Shown: in pieces, positions 42,257 to 50,795 of the stretch | Position numbering within the stretch: position 1 is the first letter of the stretch | How the letters are laid out: every line of letters starts with the position of its first letter | Assembly (NCBI GenBank): GCA_964545205.1 | Contig: CAZJFH010000026.1 | Location: 1-57,080, forward strand | From: CAZJFH01 sp964545205 | Lineage (GTDB): Bacteria > Pseudomonadota > Alphaproteobacteria > Rhodospirillales > Magnetospirillaceae | Length of the DNA stretch: 57,080 nucleotides | Direction of reading: 5' to 3' | Translations under genes and position numbers: made by a program | Notes under the pieces: generated by a model | Told to the model about the DNA's origin: nothing | The model's database searches: none | The model's input: the letters and a program-made list of their open reading frames with translations, nothing else

Positions 42257-43300
42257 TCAGACCAGGAAGCGGATGTCGTTCCACGTCGTCAGCACCAGCA
42301 GCGTCGCCAGCATGCCGAGGCCGACGGCGTTGGCGTAGCCCTGAACGCGCGGCGGCAGCGGCCGGCGGCGCAGCGCCTCGACCCCGACCAGCACGAGCTG
42401 GCCGCCGTCGAGGGCCGGCAGCGGCAGGGCGTTGAGGACGCCGATATTGACCGACAGCAGCGCCACGAAGCCCAGCAGCGCCGCGAGGCCGCTGGTCTCG
42501 ACCACCGTTCCGGTCATGTCGGCGATGCCGACGACGCCGGCGAGGCTGTCGACCTCGCGCGTGCCGGTGACGACCTGATACAGCCCGCCCAGCGTGTCCG
42601 CGACGAGATGGTAGGTGTCGCGCACCGAGACCGCCGCCGCCGTCGGCAGGTCGCGCGGGATCCACTCGACGGGGCCGCCCATCAGCCCGGTCAGGCCGAC
42701 GCGGTCGCGCCGGCCGCTGTCGAGCTCGAGCACGCCGACGATCGGCCGCAGGACCAGGCTGCGGCGGGCGCCGTCGCGTTCGATCTCGAAGCTCACCGGC
42801 GCGTCCAGGTTCAGCGCCACGTAGCGATGGACCTGGTTGAAGCCGTCGACCGTGCGGCCGTTCATGGCGAGGATGCGGTCGCCGGGCCGGAATCCGGCCT
42901 GCGCCGCGGGACTGTCGGCGAACACCTGGCGCACCACCGGCGGCGCGTCGTGCAGTCCGAAAGCGGCGTTCTGAAGGAACAGCAGCACCGCCGCCAGCGC
43001 CAGGTTGGCGAGCGGCCCGGCGGCGATGACCACGGCGCGGGCGGCCAGCCGGCGGTCGAACACCACCTTGACGAAGCCGCCCAGCGGCACCGCCGCCACC
43101 ACCCATTCGGTGCCGCGGCGATCGCGCCAGCCGAACAGCCGCGGCCCGAAGCCGAGGCTGAACCGGGTCACCGTCAGGCCGCAGGCCCGCGCCACCAGGC
43201 AGTGGCCGAGTTCATGAACCAGGATGATGCCCGAGAACACGGCGACGAAGGGCAGGACCACCCCGGTGATGGCGTCGAAGATGGCGCGCGCGGTGTCCAT
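42257..43300 (-). CDS. Site-2 protease family zinc metallopeptidase with PDZ domain (M50, RseP-like)
   Basis: A 347-residue intramembrane protease. Zinc motif HELGH at 29-33 (GIILVHELGHCLVARACGLT); then FSLGFGPRLFGWRDRRGTEW, VVAAVPLGGFVKVVF, one PDZ domain at about 125-190 (SPAAQAGFRPGDRILAMNGR) and the third catalytic motif SVNIGVLNALPLPALDGGQL. These define an RseP-like site-2 protease with a single PDZ. It may cleave an anti-sigma factor, or be a paralogue of RseP. First gene of the pair with the Clp1-like kinase. Confidence 0.92.
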   Translation of the reverse strand: MDTARAIFDAITGVVLPFVAVFSGIILVHELGHCLVARACGLTVTRFSLGFGPRLFGWRDRRGTEWVVAAVPLGGFVKVVFDRRLAARAVVIAAGPLANLALAAVLLFLQNAAFGLHDAPPVVRQVFADSPAAQAGFRPGDRILAMNGRTVDGFNQVHRYVALNLDAPVSFEIERDGARRSLVLRPIVGVLELDSGRRDRVGLTGLMGGPVEWIPRDLPTAAAVSVRDTYHLVADTLGGLYQVVTGTREVDSLAGVVGIADMTGTVVETSGLAALLGFVALLSVNIGVLNALPLPALDGGQLVLVGVEALRRRPLPPRVQGYANAVGLGMLATLLVLTTWNDIRFLV

Positions 43301-43444
43301 GTCGTCCGAACCCGGTTCTTGGCTCGAACTGACATGGGCCGGGCGACCCTGGCCGGGAATGCGCCTGACGTGGCAACGGCGCGGGGCGTTGGTGGCATCG
43401 GCAGTGCATATGCCGATGCCGCGCCGGGCTAGGCCGATGGGCCG

Positions 43445-43804
43445 CTAAGCGTCGGGATCTTCGACGAGCTGGGCGTCGGCCAGCGCCATGTAGGTGATCT
43501 CGTTCTCGTTGCCGTCGAGATCGACCACCAGCACGTCGCCGTCGATGCGGCCTTCCTCGTCGGTGGTGTTGAAGTGGTGCCAGACGTAGCAGGCGGCGAC
43601 GGCTTCCTGCTGGCCCATCACGCCCTCGCGCTCGCCGGCGGCGGCCTGGCGGACAAAGGCGCCGAGGGCCTTCTGCGCCTTTTCGAGGTCCTCGCCGGGC
43701 CCCACCTTGATCTCGATGTCGCGCTCGGCGAACGCGTCGTAGAGCGGGTCGGGAATGGTGAAATCGGCGACCGTGCCGTTCAGGTAATAGACGACTCTTC
43801 TCAT
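43445..43804 (-). CDS. Hypothetical protein
   Basis: A 119-residue acidic protein: MRRVVYYLNGTVADFTIPDP, LYDAFAERDIEIKVGPGEDL, EKAQKALGAFVRQAAAGERE, GVMGQQEAVAACYVWHHFNT and LVVDLDGNENEITYMALADA. No signal peptide or helix. The ATG at 43804 has GGAGGGATC before it; upstream in-frame codons are uninformative. Family not recognised. Divergent from the small membrane protein at 43931. Confidence 0.7.
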   Translation of the reverse strand: MRRVVYYLNGTVADFTIPDPLYDAFAERDIEIKVGPGEDLEKAQKALGAFVRQAAAGEREGVMGQQEAVAACYVWHHFNTTDEEGRIDGDVLVVDLDGNENEITYMALADAQLVEDPDA

Positions 43805-43930
43805 GATCCCTCCAGGGTGGAGCGGGGAGCCTAGCAGATCGCCCAAGCCGAAGACAGCGCCGAGCCGCCCGGAACAACCGGATGCGCGCCGCTGTTCCTC
43901 CGTTGTCGCAGGAACGAAGGATCGGAGGTC

Positions 43931-44182
43931 ATGGAAATCATCGGCATCATCGTCATCGGCCTGATCGTCGGCGTCATCGCCAAGCTGCTGATGCCCGGCA
44001 AGGATCCCGGCGGCTTCATCGTCACCATCCTGCTCGGCATCGCCGGCGCCCTGGTCGCCACCTGGCTCGGCCAGGCCATCGGCTGGTACGGCGAGGACGA
44101 CACGGCCGGATTCATCGCCTCGGTGGTCGGGGCGGTCGTGATCCTGGCCGTCTATCGCGCGGTGGCCGGGCGAAGGGCTTAG
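43931..44182 (+). CDS. GlsB/YeaQ/YmgE family stress-response membrane protein
   Basis: An 83-residue membrane protein of the transglycosylase-associated (Tag) family: EIIGIIVIGLIVGVIAKLLM, PGKDPGGFIVTILLGIAGAL, VATWLGQAIGWYGEDDTAGF and IASVVGAVVILAVYRAVAGR. The PGKDPGGFIVTILLGIAGA block is the family signature. Often stress-induced, function unclear. RBS GGATCGGAGGTC. Confidence 0.9.
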   Translation: MEIIGIIVIGLIVGVIAKLLMPGKDPGGFIVTILLGIAGALVATWLGQAIGWYGEDDTAGFIASVVGAVVILAVYRAVAGRRA

Positions 44183-44228
44183 TGTTGGCTCATCGCCGAA
44201 TTCCGGCCGGCGCGTCGGGGGTTGAACG

Positions 44229-44256
44229 TTGACTTTCGCGGCGCGCTCCGTATAGT
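44229..44256 (+). promoter_or_regulatory. Sigma-70 type promoter of rpsD
   Basis: TTGACT (44229-44234), a 16-base spacer, and TATAGT (44251-44256), close to consensus. It lies 105 bases ahead of the rpsD ATG, with the expected start near 44263. The best promoter by eye in this GC-rich window. Confidence 0.75.
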
Positions 44257-44360
44257 GCCGCGCTTATTCCCGAGAATGTGGGTGCCCGCACCCCGTCCCC
44301 GCTTTGCCGGTGCGAACTATCGGGACAACAACGTCAACGACGAAATGGACCGAACCCGCG

Positions 44361-44978
44361 ATGACCAAGCGCGCTGAATCCAAGTACAAGATCAATCGCC
44401 GCCTCGGTGTCAACCTGTGGGGCCGCTCGAAGAGCCCCGTCGCCCGCGGCCGCGAGAACCCGCCCGGCCAGCACGGCGGCCGCCGCCGCAAGCCGTCGGA
44501 CTTCGGCACCCAGCTGATGGCGAAGCAGAAGCTGAAGGGCTATTACGGCAACATCAGCGAGAAGCAGTTCCGCAAGCTGTACGACGAGGCCGTGCGCCGC
44601 CGCGGCGACACCTCGGAGAACCTGATCGAGCTGCTGGAGCGCCGCCTCGACGCGGTGGTCTACCGCATGAAGTTCGTGCCGACCCCGTTCGCCGCCCGCC
44701 AGTTCGTCAGCCACGGCCACATCCGGGTCAACGGCCGCCGCCTCAACGTGCCCAGCTACCGCGTCAAGGACGGCGACATCATCGAGATCAAGCAGAAGTC
44801 CAAGGACATGGCGCTGGTGCTCGAGGCGGTGTCCTCGGGCGAGCGCGACGTGCCGGACTACATCGACGTCGACCACAAGGACATGAAGGGCAGCTTCATC
44901 CGCGCCCCGAAGCTGGCCGACGTTCCCTACCCGGTGCAGATGGAGCCGAACCTGGTCATCGAGTTCTACTCGCGCTGA
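44361..44978 (+). CDS. rpsD: 30S ribosomal protein S4
   Basis: A 205-residue S4 of normal length: TKRAESKYKINRRLGVNLWG, SKSPVARGRENPPGQHGGRR, SDFGTQLMAKQKLKGYYGNI and SEKQFRKLYDEAVRRRGDTS, then the S4 RNA-binding domain (LLERRLDAVVYRMKFVPTPF; RQFVSHGHIRVNGRRLNVPS). It lacks the N-terminal zinc cysteines (C-minus form). S4 nucleates assembly of the 30S body. Monocistronic here, with its own promoter and terminator. Confidence 0.97.
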   Translation: MTKRAESKYKINRRLGVNLWGRSKSPVARGRENPPGQHGGRRRKPSDFGTQLMAKQKLKGYYGNISEKQFRKLYDEAVRRRGDTSENLIELLERRLDAVVYRMKFVPTPFAARQFVSHGHIRVNGRRLNVPSYRVKDGDIIEIKQKSKDMALVLEAVSSGERDVPDYIDVDHKDMKGSFIRAPKLADVPYPVQMEPNLVIEFYSR

Positions 44979-45012
44979 TCACCGTCCGGTCGTTCAAATC
45001 ACCGACACGACA

Positions 45013-45038
45013 AGCCCGGCAGCGATGCCGGGCTTTTT
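45013..45038 (+). terminator. Rho-independent terminator of rpsD
   Basis: AGCCCGGCA, GCGA tetraloop, TGCCGGGCT and a run of five Ts (the T of the stem included). It starts 34 bases after the stop codon. Confidence 0.93.
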
Positions 45039-45091
45039 CGTTCGCGACGATCACGCTAACCTTGGCGCCCCCAGGCCAAGTGGAGCGACCG

Positions 45092-46057
45092 ATGTCAAAA
45101 AAGAAGGTGTTCGTCACCCGCAAGCTGCCCGAGCCGGTCGAAGCGCGGCTGCGGCGCGACTACGATGCCGACCTCAACGTCGCCGACCGGCCCTATTCGG
45201 CCGACGAGATCGTCGCCGGCTGCCGCGGCGCCGACGCGCTGCTGTGCTGCATCACCGACCGCATCGACGCAGGCCTGATCGGGCGGCTGCCGGACTCGGT
45301 CAAGCTCATCGCCACCTTCTCGGTCGGCTTCGACCACATCGACCGCGCGGCCGCGCGGAAGCGGGGCATCCCGGTCACCAACACGCCGGGCAGCGTCACC
45401 GACGCCACCGTCGAGATCGCGGTGCTGTGCATGCTGGGCGCCGCGCGGCGGGCCAGCGAGGGCGAGCGCATGATGCGCGCCGACGCCTGGCCGGGCTGGG
45501 CGCCGACCCAGCTTCTCGGCACCCAGCTTTCCGGCCGCAGGCTCGGCATCCTCGGCATGGGCCGCATCGGGCAGGGCATGGCGCGGGTCGCCCGCGCGCT
45601 GCTGATGGAGGTGCACTACCACAACCGCCGCCGCCTTCCGGCCGAGACGGAGCAGGGGGCGATCTATCACGATACCCTCGACGGGCTGCTGGCGGTCAGC
45701 GACGTGCTGTCGCTGCACTGCCCGGCGACCCCCGAAAACCGGCACGTCGTCAACGCGTCGACGATCGCCAAGCTGCCGGCCGGCGCCGTGGTCGTGAACA
45801 CGGCGCGCGGCGACCTGGTCCACGACGCCGACCTGATCGCGGCCCTGCGCTCGGGCCGCGTCGCCGCCGCCGGCCTCGACGTCTACGAGGGCGAGCCCAG
45901 GGTGCATCCCGAGTACCGCAAGCTCGACAACGTCTTCCTGCTGCCGCATCTCGGCACGGCGACGCTGGACACCCGCTCGGCGATGGGTTTCAAGGCGCTC
46001 GAGAACATCGACGCGGTGATGGCCGGGCGCGAGCCGCCGAACCTGGTGACCAGCTGA
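45092..46057 (+). CDS. D-2-hydroxyacid dehydrogenase (glyoxylate/hydroxypyruvate reductase-like)
   Basis: A 321-residue NAD(P)-dependent enzyme of the GyaR/GhrB group. Substrate domain: VTRKLPEPVEARLRRDYDAD, TFSVGFDHIDRAAARKRGIP and VTNTPGSVTDATVEIAVLCM. NAD motif GILGMGRIGQGMARVARALL. Catalytic Arg in VVVNTARGDLVHDADLIAAL, Glu in AAGLDVYEGEPRVHPEYRKL and His in VFLLPHLGTATLDTRSAMGF. It reduces glyoxylate or hydroxypyruvate to glycolate or glycerate. I chose the ATG at 45092 behind TGGAGCGACCG. Confidence 0.92.
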   Translation: MSKKKVFVTRKLPEPVEARLRRDYDADLNVADRPYSADEIVAGCRGADALLCCITDRIDAGLIGRLPDSVKLIATFSVGFDHIDRAAARKRGIPVTNTPGSVTDATVEIAVLCMLGAARRASEGERMMRADAWPGWAPTQLLGTQLSGRRLGILGMGRIGQGMARVARALLMEVHYHNRRRLPAETEQGAIYHDTLDGLLAVSDVLSLHCPATPENRHVVNASTIAKLPAGAVVVNTARGDLVHDADLIAALRSGRVAAAGLDVYEGEPRVHPEYRKLDNVFLLPHLGTATLDTRSAMGFKALENIDAVMAGREPPNLVTS

Positions 46058-46067
46058 GCGGGGGAGG

Positions 46068-47039
46068 CTACGGCACCGCCCAGGTCTCGCCGTTCTCCAG
46101 CGCCCGGAAGACGTCCGGCGCCACCTGGTGCATCTCCCGCGCCTTCGCCAGCTCGATCAGCGGCGCATCAAAGCCGTCGTCGGCGAGTTGGAAGGTGCCG
46201 TGGTGGAAGGCCAGGCTGCGGGCCGCGCGCAGGTCCTTGTGGGCCTTGACCGCCTCGTCGGGGGTCATGTGCTGGAACTCCATGAACCAGCGCGGCTCGT
46301 AGGCGCCGATCGGCAGCAGCGCCAGCCGGAAGCCGCCGTACTTGGCCGCCGCCTGCTGGAAGTGCGGGCCGTAGCCGGTGTCGCCGGCGAAGTAGATCGC
46401 GCCGCCCGGCGTCTCGATCGCGAAGGCGCCCCACAGCGCCTTGTTGGCGTCGAACGGCCCGCGCGCACTCCAGTGCTGGGCGCGCTCCAGGGTCGCGCGG
46501 ACGCCGTCGGCGAGCGCGACGCCCTCGCCCCAGTCCAGCGCCTCGGCGGGGACCGGCCGCATCGCGCGGTCCTGGCCCAGCGGCGTCAGCACCCGCGGCC
46601 GGTCGCGTCGCCAAAGCCGTTTCAGGGTCGGCTTGTCGAGATGGTCGTAATGGCCGTGGCTGACCAGCACCAGGTCGATCTTCGGCAGGTCGTCGAAGGC
46701 GATCCCCGGTGCCCGCACCCGCTTCGGCCCGGCCCACCGCACCGGGCTGGCGCGCTCCGACCACAGCGGATCGGTGAGGATGTTCAGCCCGCGGGTCTGG
46801 ATCAGGAAGGTGGCGTGGTTGACGAAGGCGACCCGCAACGCGTCGCCGTCGACCCGCGGCGGCGGCCTGTCGGCGTGTCGATTCTCGACCCAGTCGGGCC
46901 ACGATCCCGGCGCGCGGGTGCGGCGCCAGCTCAGAAACGCCTTGAAGCTGCGCTTGCCGCGCCCGTCCGGGTCGTGGAAGCGCTTGCCGTCGTAATGGTC
47001 GCTCAGCGGATGGCGGCGGGATCGCAGGAAGCCGAACAT
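46068..47039 (-). CDS. MBL-fold metallo-hydrolase (NAPE-PLD/RomA-like)
   Basis: A 323-residue metallo-beta-lactamase-fold protein. Seen: SRRHPLSDHYDGKRFHDPDG, FVNHATFLIQTRGLNILTDP, IDLVLVSHGHYDHLDKPTLK (HxHxDH metal motif), YFAGDTGYGPHFQQAAAKYG and IGAYEPRWFMEFQHMTPDEA, with a last His in SLAFHHGTFQ. The pattern is that of the RomA / NAPE-phospholipase D-like branch. Substrate unknown. The ATG at 47039 is preferred over a TTG three codons upstream. It ends ten bases from the convergent dehydrogenase. Confidence 0.9.
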   Translation of the reverse strand: MFGFLRSRRHPLSDHYDGKRFHDPDGRGKRSFKAFLSWRRTRAPGSWPDWVENRHADRPPPRVDGDALRVAFVNHATFLIQTRGLNILTDPLWSERASPVRWAGPKRVRAPGIAFDDLPKIDLVLVSHGHYDHLDKPTLKRLWRRDRPRVLTPLGQDRAMRPVPAEALDWGEGVALADGVRATLERAQHWSARGPFDANKALWGAFAIETPGGAIYFAGDTGYGPHFQQAAAKYGGFRLALLPIGAYEPRWFMEFQHMTPDEAVKAHKDLRAARSLAFHHGTFQLADDGFDAPLIELAKAREMHQVAPDVFRALENGETWAVP

Positions 47040-47102
47040 GCCGCCCAAGATGAGGACTCGGCGGCGAAACTCAAGCGCGAAGCGCGCCGCCAGCCTTGCG
47101 GC

Positions 47103-47909
47103 TCATGCCGGCACCCGCGCCACGGCCTTGAAGAACGGATAGAAGAAAGCGCCGCCGGGGCCGCCTGTCGCGGCCAGCTCGCGCACCCCGCGCGCCCAGG
47201 TCGCGGCGTCGACCAGGCCCGCCGCCAGCGCCTGCTCGCGGACGCCTTCGACCATCGGCACGATGGTGCGAGCGACGAAGCCCGTCATCGTTTCCGGCCG
47301 GCTCGCGTCGCAATAGACGATGCGCGGCTCGACCCGGACGTCGTCGAAGCCGGCCGCCTGCAGCAGCGGATGGAGCCGCCGGCCGATGAAGGGATCGCCG
47401 CCAAGCGCGAACTGGCACTCCGACAGACACGCCCAGACCCGCCGCGCCGCCGGGGTGTCGGGATGAAAGGTGCAGCCGTCGTGGTCGCCCTCGATCACCG
47501 TCACGGTGCCGCCGGGCCGCACCAGCCCGCGCACGCGCGCCAGCGCCGCCACCGGGTCGGCCAGGTGTTCGAGCACGAAGCAGACGAAGGCATGGTCGAA
47601 ACGCGCCGCCGCGAACGGCGGCTGGAACAGGTCCGCGCGGACATAGTCCGGCCCCGGCACGTTGCGGCGCGCCGTCGCCAGCGCCTGCTCGGAGATGTCG
47701 GTGCAGGTCAGCAGCGCGCCGGGACTGTTGGCGACCAGGCTGCGGGTCTGCTCGCCGGTGCCGCAGCCGATCTCGACGACCCGGGTTCCGGCGGCGAAGG
47801 CCGTGTCGTGATGCAGAAGCTCCCGCAGCACCGCCGCCTGGTCGGCCAGCCGCTCGTGCTCGCGCGGGGCATGTCCGTGGACATAGCCGCCGGTCCGGTC
47901 CATCCCCAT
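47103..47909 (-). CDS. SAM-dependent class I methyltransferase
   Basis: A 268-residue methyltransferase. Motif I is RVVEIGCGTGEQTRSLVANS, followed by LLTCTDISEQALATARRNVP, DYVRADLFQPPFAAARFDHA and FVCFVLEHLADPVAALARVR: the UbiE/small-molecule pattern. The C-terminal region (FFYPFFKAVARVPA) is hydrophobic. Substrate unknown. The ATG at 47909 is preceded by GGAGGGACCGGACG; a second in-frame ATG follows two codons later. Confidence 0.88.
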   Translation of the reverse strand: MGMDRTGGYVHGHAPREHERLADQAAVLRELLHHDTAFAAGTRVVEIGCGTGEQTRSLVANSPGALLTCTDISEQALATARRNVPGPDYVRADLFQPPFAAARFDHAFVCFVLEHLADPVAALARVRGLVRPGGTVTVIEGDHDGCTFHPDTPAARRVWACLSECQFALGGDPFIGRRLHPLLQAAGFDDVRVEPRIVYCDASRPETMTGFVARTIVPMVEGVREQALAAGLVDAATWARGVRELAATGGPGGAFFYPFFKAVARVPA

Positions 47910-48012
47910 CGTCCGGTCCCTCCATGGAAACGGACGTCAGGCTAGCACGCGGGCCGGCGGGTATCGAACGATCTCGCGTCGCTTCCCGATCGCGCCCGGC
48001 GGCAAGCCGCGG

Positions 48013-48234
48013 CTAGGGCATGCGCCGCTGGTGACGGCGCCGGCGCCGCGCCTCGACCGGCACCGAACGCGGCCGCGGCCGCGCCTCGTGCCACAGCCAG
48101 GCCGCCGCCGCGACCACGGCGCCGGCGATGGCCAGGGGCAGCGATTCCGGGAATGCGGGGCCGCTCATCGTCATCGCGCAGTCCAGGCCTTCGGCGCAGA
48201 TCGTGACGAGTTCGGTGGTCGCGGGCGGGCTCAT
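48013..48234 (-). CDS. Small single-helix membrane protein
   Basis: A 73-residue protein with one helix (LPLAIAGAVVAAAAWLWHEA) and a very basic C-terminus (RPRPRSVPVEARRRRRHQRR). The N-terminal part has two cysteines. GAGGAGAACGAC stands before the ATG. No family recognised. Confidence 0.6.
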   Translation of the reverse strand: MSPPATTELVTICAEGLDCAMTMSGPAFPESLPLAIAGAVVAAAAWLWHEARPRPRSVPVEARRRRRHQRRMP

Positions 48235-48338
48235 GTCGTTCTCCTCGCGATGCCGTCTTCTTCATGAGACGTGGCGCCGCGCGCCGCCGACGTCACCACC
48301 CACCCCGTACAGGAGGACCCTGGGCGGAAGGGGCAGGC

Positions 48339-49340
48339 CTACGACCAGCGCGCTTGGCGGCCCGCGCCCATGCGGTCAGGCCGGCGCGCCAGCCAGGCCG
48401 CCGCGGCGCCCGCCGCCACCGCGCCGGCGACCACCCCGGCGGCGCCGATCTTGCGGCGGTCGTAGCGCCAGCCGCCGTGGATGCCGGCGCCCTCGGCGAC
48501 CGGCCGGAACAGGTTGCCGTGGGTCTCGGGAGCGCGCGGCGCCCGGGCGAGATAGGCCCTGGTCATGCCGTACATCGCCTTGCCGGCCAGGCCCGGGGCC
48601 AAGGCGTGCGCCACCCGCGCCGCCCAGGCGTTGAGCCCGACCAGGGTGCGCGGCTTCGGGTGCAGCGCCAGCCGGCAGATCGCGTCCGCCACCTTCCGCG
48701 GATCGTAGACGCCCGGCGGCGGCTTGATCTCGTGGCCGGTGTAATTGGCGCCGTGGCTGAGGCCGGGCGTGTCGAGGAAGGACGGAAACACGTCGCAGAC
48801 ATGGATGTGCCGCCAGCCGGCCAACTCGGCCCGCAACGCCTCGGTGAAGCCGAGCAGCCCGACCTTGCCGGCGGCGTAGGCGGTGGCGTAGGGCGCCGGG
48901 AAGAAGGCGCCCAGCGAGTTGACGGTGATCATCACCCCGCGGCCCTGGGCCATGAAGCACGGCAGCACCGCATGGGCGCCGTGCAGCGGACCCATCAGGT
49001 TGGTCTCGATCACGCGGCGATGGGCCTTCAGCGGCGTCTCGACGAAGGTGCCGACGGCGCCGGTGCCGGCGACGTTGACCCAAACCTCGATATGGTCGAA
49101 GCGCACCAGCGCGGCCTCGGCCACCCGGCGGACGTCGTCGGGATCGGTGACGTCGCAGGGCACCGCGAAGGCCGCGACACCGATGTCGCGGCACTCCTCG
49201 GCCAGTTCCTCGATCAGCCAGGCGCGCCGCGCCGCCAGCACGACGTTGGCGCCCTTTCGGGCCATCGCCAGCGCGGTGGCGCGCCCCACCCCGCTGGAGG
49301 CGCCCATGATCACGACGGTGGCGTCTCGCAGGCTGCGCAT
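48339..49340 (-). CDS. Short-chain dehydrogenase/reductase with C-terminal membrane helix
   Basis: A 333-residue SDR. Cofactor motif TVVIMGASSGVGRATALAMA; VWVNVAGTGAVGTFVET (the NAG equivalent); Ser in VMITVNSLGAFFPAPYATAY; YxxxK in YAAGKVGLLGFTEALRAELA. The Arg after the glycine motif (VVLAARRAW) suggests NADP preference. It has a tail of about 100 residues with RYDRRKIGAAGVVAGAVAAG and AAAAWLARRPDR, a probable membrane anchor. Substrate unknown. Confidence 0.9.
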   Translation of the reverse strand: MRSLRDATVVIMGASSGVGRATALAMARKGANVVLAARRAWLIEELAEECRDIGVAAFAVPCDVTDPDDVRRVAEAALVRFDHIEVWVNVAGTGAVGTFVETPLKAHRRVIETNLMGPLHGAHAVLPCFMAQGRGVMITVNSLGAFFPAPYATAYAAGKVGLLGFTEALRAELAGWRHIHVCDVFPSFLDTPGLSHGANYTGHEIKPPPGVYDPRKVADAICRLALHPKPRTLVGLNAWAARVAHALAPGLAGKAMYGMTRAYLARAPRAPETHGNLFRPVAEGAGIHGGWRYDRRKIGAAGVVAGAVAAGAAAAWLARRPDRMGAGRQARWS

Positions 49341-49392
49341 TCCTGTCCTCCCGGTCCGTTCGCCCGAGATAACAGCGCAGGCCGCCGAAGGA

Positions 49393-49998
49393 TCAGTCGA
49401 GCCAGACGAAATCCGGCAGCGACAGCCGGCGGACGCCGCCGTCGCGGTGCGACAGCTCCAGGATCATGCGCGGCTCGGCGGCGGTGGCGAGCCGCACGAC
49501 CCCGGCCTCGGCCAGGGCCCGCAGCGCCGGTGCCGGGCGCGGCCCCTCCAGCACCACGCCGGCGATCGCGACCAGGCCGGCCTCGTCCTGGCGAGGGGCC
49601 TCCTTCCAGGCGTCGCCGGGCGAGCGGAAGACGAAGGGCTGGCGCGGATCGTCGCTGTCGATCGCCACCGCGATGCCGTCGGGCAGCATCGGCGGCCGGT
49701 AGGTCCAGGTGGCGAAGGGCAGCGGCCCGTGGTGGCGCACCGCTATGCCGAACGGCGAGGCGCCGTTCTTCTTCCACCGCGCGCGGTCGCCGAGCCGGGT
49801 GCGCGACACCGCCGGATCGGCCAGCTCGGCCGAGTCGACCGCCCACAGCAGCTCGAGATAGGCATTGTCGAAACAGTAGCAGACATTCGCCGTGCCCTGC
49901 CCCTCGTGCCGACGGCGGAAACTCTCGGCGAGCGGCGCCAGCCGCGCCGCCTCGGGCGCGTCGGGCTCGACCAGGACGAAGACGTGATCCAGTTCCAT
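49393..49998 (-). CDS. VOC / glyoxalase-like domain protein
   Basis: A 201-residue protein: MELDHVFVLVEPDAPEAARL, AESFRRRHEGQGTANVCYCF, DNAYLELLWAVDSAELADPA and PFGIAVRHHGPLPFATWTYR, then FVFRSPGDAWKEAPRQDEAG. The opening LDHVF with the later AYLELLW is the Glyoxalase-like (VOC) fold. Metal ligands cannot be assigned reliably and function is unknown. The ATG at 49998 starts directly at the fold; an upstream ATG adds 11 basic residues. Confidence 0.8.
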   Translation of the reverse strand: MELDHVFVLVEPDAPEAARLAPLAESFRRRHEGQGTANVCYCFDNAYLELLWAVDSAELADPAVSRTRLGDRARWKKNGASPFGIAVRHHGPLPFATWTYRPPMLPDGIAVAIDSDDPRQPFVFRSPGDAWKEAPRQDEAGLVAIAGVVLEGPRPAPALRALAEAGVVRLATAAEPRMILELSHRDGGVRRLSLPDFVWLD

Positions 49999-50051
49999 CC
50001 GCCGATGGTGACGCAAATCCGGGCTTCGCACCAGCGCGACCCGCCCTGGTC

Positions 50052-50636
50052 CTACGGCACCGTCACCACCAGCGCCCGGCAGGGTTCCGGTCCCTGGCGC
50101 CGATAGGCGTGCGGCTGGCCGGAGTCGAAATACACCGCATCGCCGCAGCCGAGCACGACCACCACCTCGGCCACCGTCAGCTCCAACTCGCCTTCCATCA
50201 CGTAGACGAATTCCGCACTGCCGTGCGCATGCGACCGGGACGGCCCCGAGCAGGCGGGAAACTCCGCGAAGAAGCTCTCGATCTTGCGGTCGGCGACCGG
50301 AAAATCGAGGCTTTCGAACAGATAGGCCGGCGACCCGTCGTCCGAAGGCATCGGCAGACGAATGCGCTGGTCGGCGCGCACCACCGCCACCAGCGGGCCG
50401 TCGGCCTCCGGACTGAAGAAGTGGTCCAGGCCAACGCCGAACACCATCGCGATGCGCAGCAGCGTCGGCAAGGTGGGGAAGATCTGGCCGCGCTCGATCT
50501 TGGACAACATGGCGGTGGACAGCCCCGTATGCGCCCCGAGCTGCGCCAGACCCAGCTTCTTTTTCAGGCGCAGGGCGCGGACGCGGGGGCCGATGCGATA
50601 GCGCTCCAGTTCCGTCGCCAGTGTCTCCGAGAGCAT
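50052..50636 (-). CDS. XRE-family transcription regulator with cupin sensor domain
   Basis: A 194-residue regulator. HTH at about 14-70: IGPRVRALRLKKKLGLAQLG, AHTGLSTAMLSKIERGQIFP and TLPTLLRIAMVFGVGLDHFF. Cupin at about 105-190: SHAHGSAEFVYVMEGELELT, VVLGCGDAVYFDSGQPHAYR and CRALVVTV. XRE-cupin regulators respond to small molecules bound in the cupin. The ATG at 50636 follows GGAGTGAAAGCGGC; an ATG at 50657 is the alternative. Divergent from the fasciclin gene and probably controls it. Confidence 0.9.
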   Translation of the reverse strand: MLSETLATELERYRIGPRVRALRLKKKLGLAQLGAHTGLSTAMLSKIERGQIFPTLPTLLRIAMVFGVGLDHFFSPEADGPLVAVVRADQRIRLPMPSDDGSPAYLFESLDFPVADRKIESFFAEFPACSGPSRSHAHGSAEFVYVMEGELELTVAEVVVVLGCGDAVYFDSGQPHAYRRQGPEPCRALVVTVP

Positions 50637-50729
50637 GCCGCTTTCACTCCAATCCATCACAGCCGGAGATATTCTCCTTAGCAGAAAATGCAAGTGAATA
50701 CCGCGAAAGCGTAACTGGTATGAACAATC

Positions 50730-50748
50730 ACTTTCACCACATGAAAGT
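50730..50748. promoter_or_regulatory. Inverted repeat between the XRE-cupin and fasciclin genes, possible operator
   Basis: ACTTTC, 7-base spacer, GAAAGT. The word CTTTCAC occurs twice in the region, here and at the XRE start (about 50640). Position between divergent genes suits an autoregulatory operator. Confidence 0.4.
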
Positions 50749-50795
50749 CACCGTCCGGCACGATGCCGACCGGTTCGAACAGGAGAGCAGGAACC

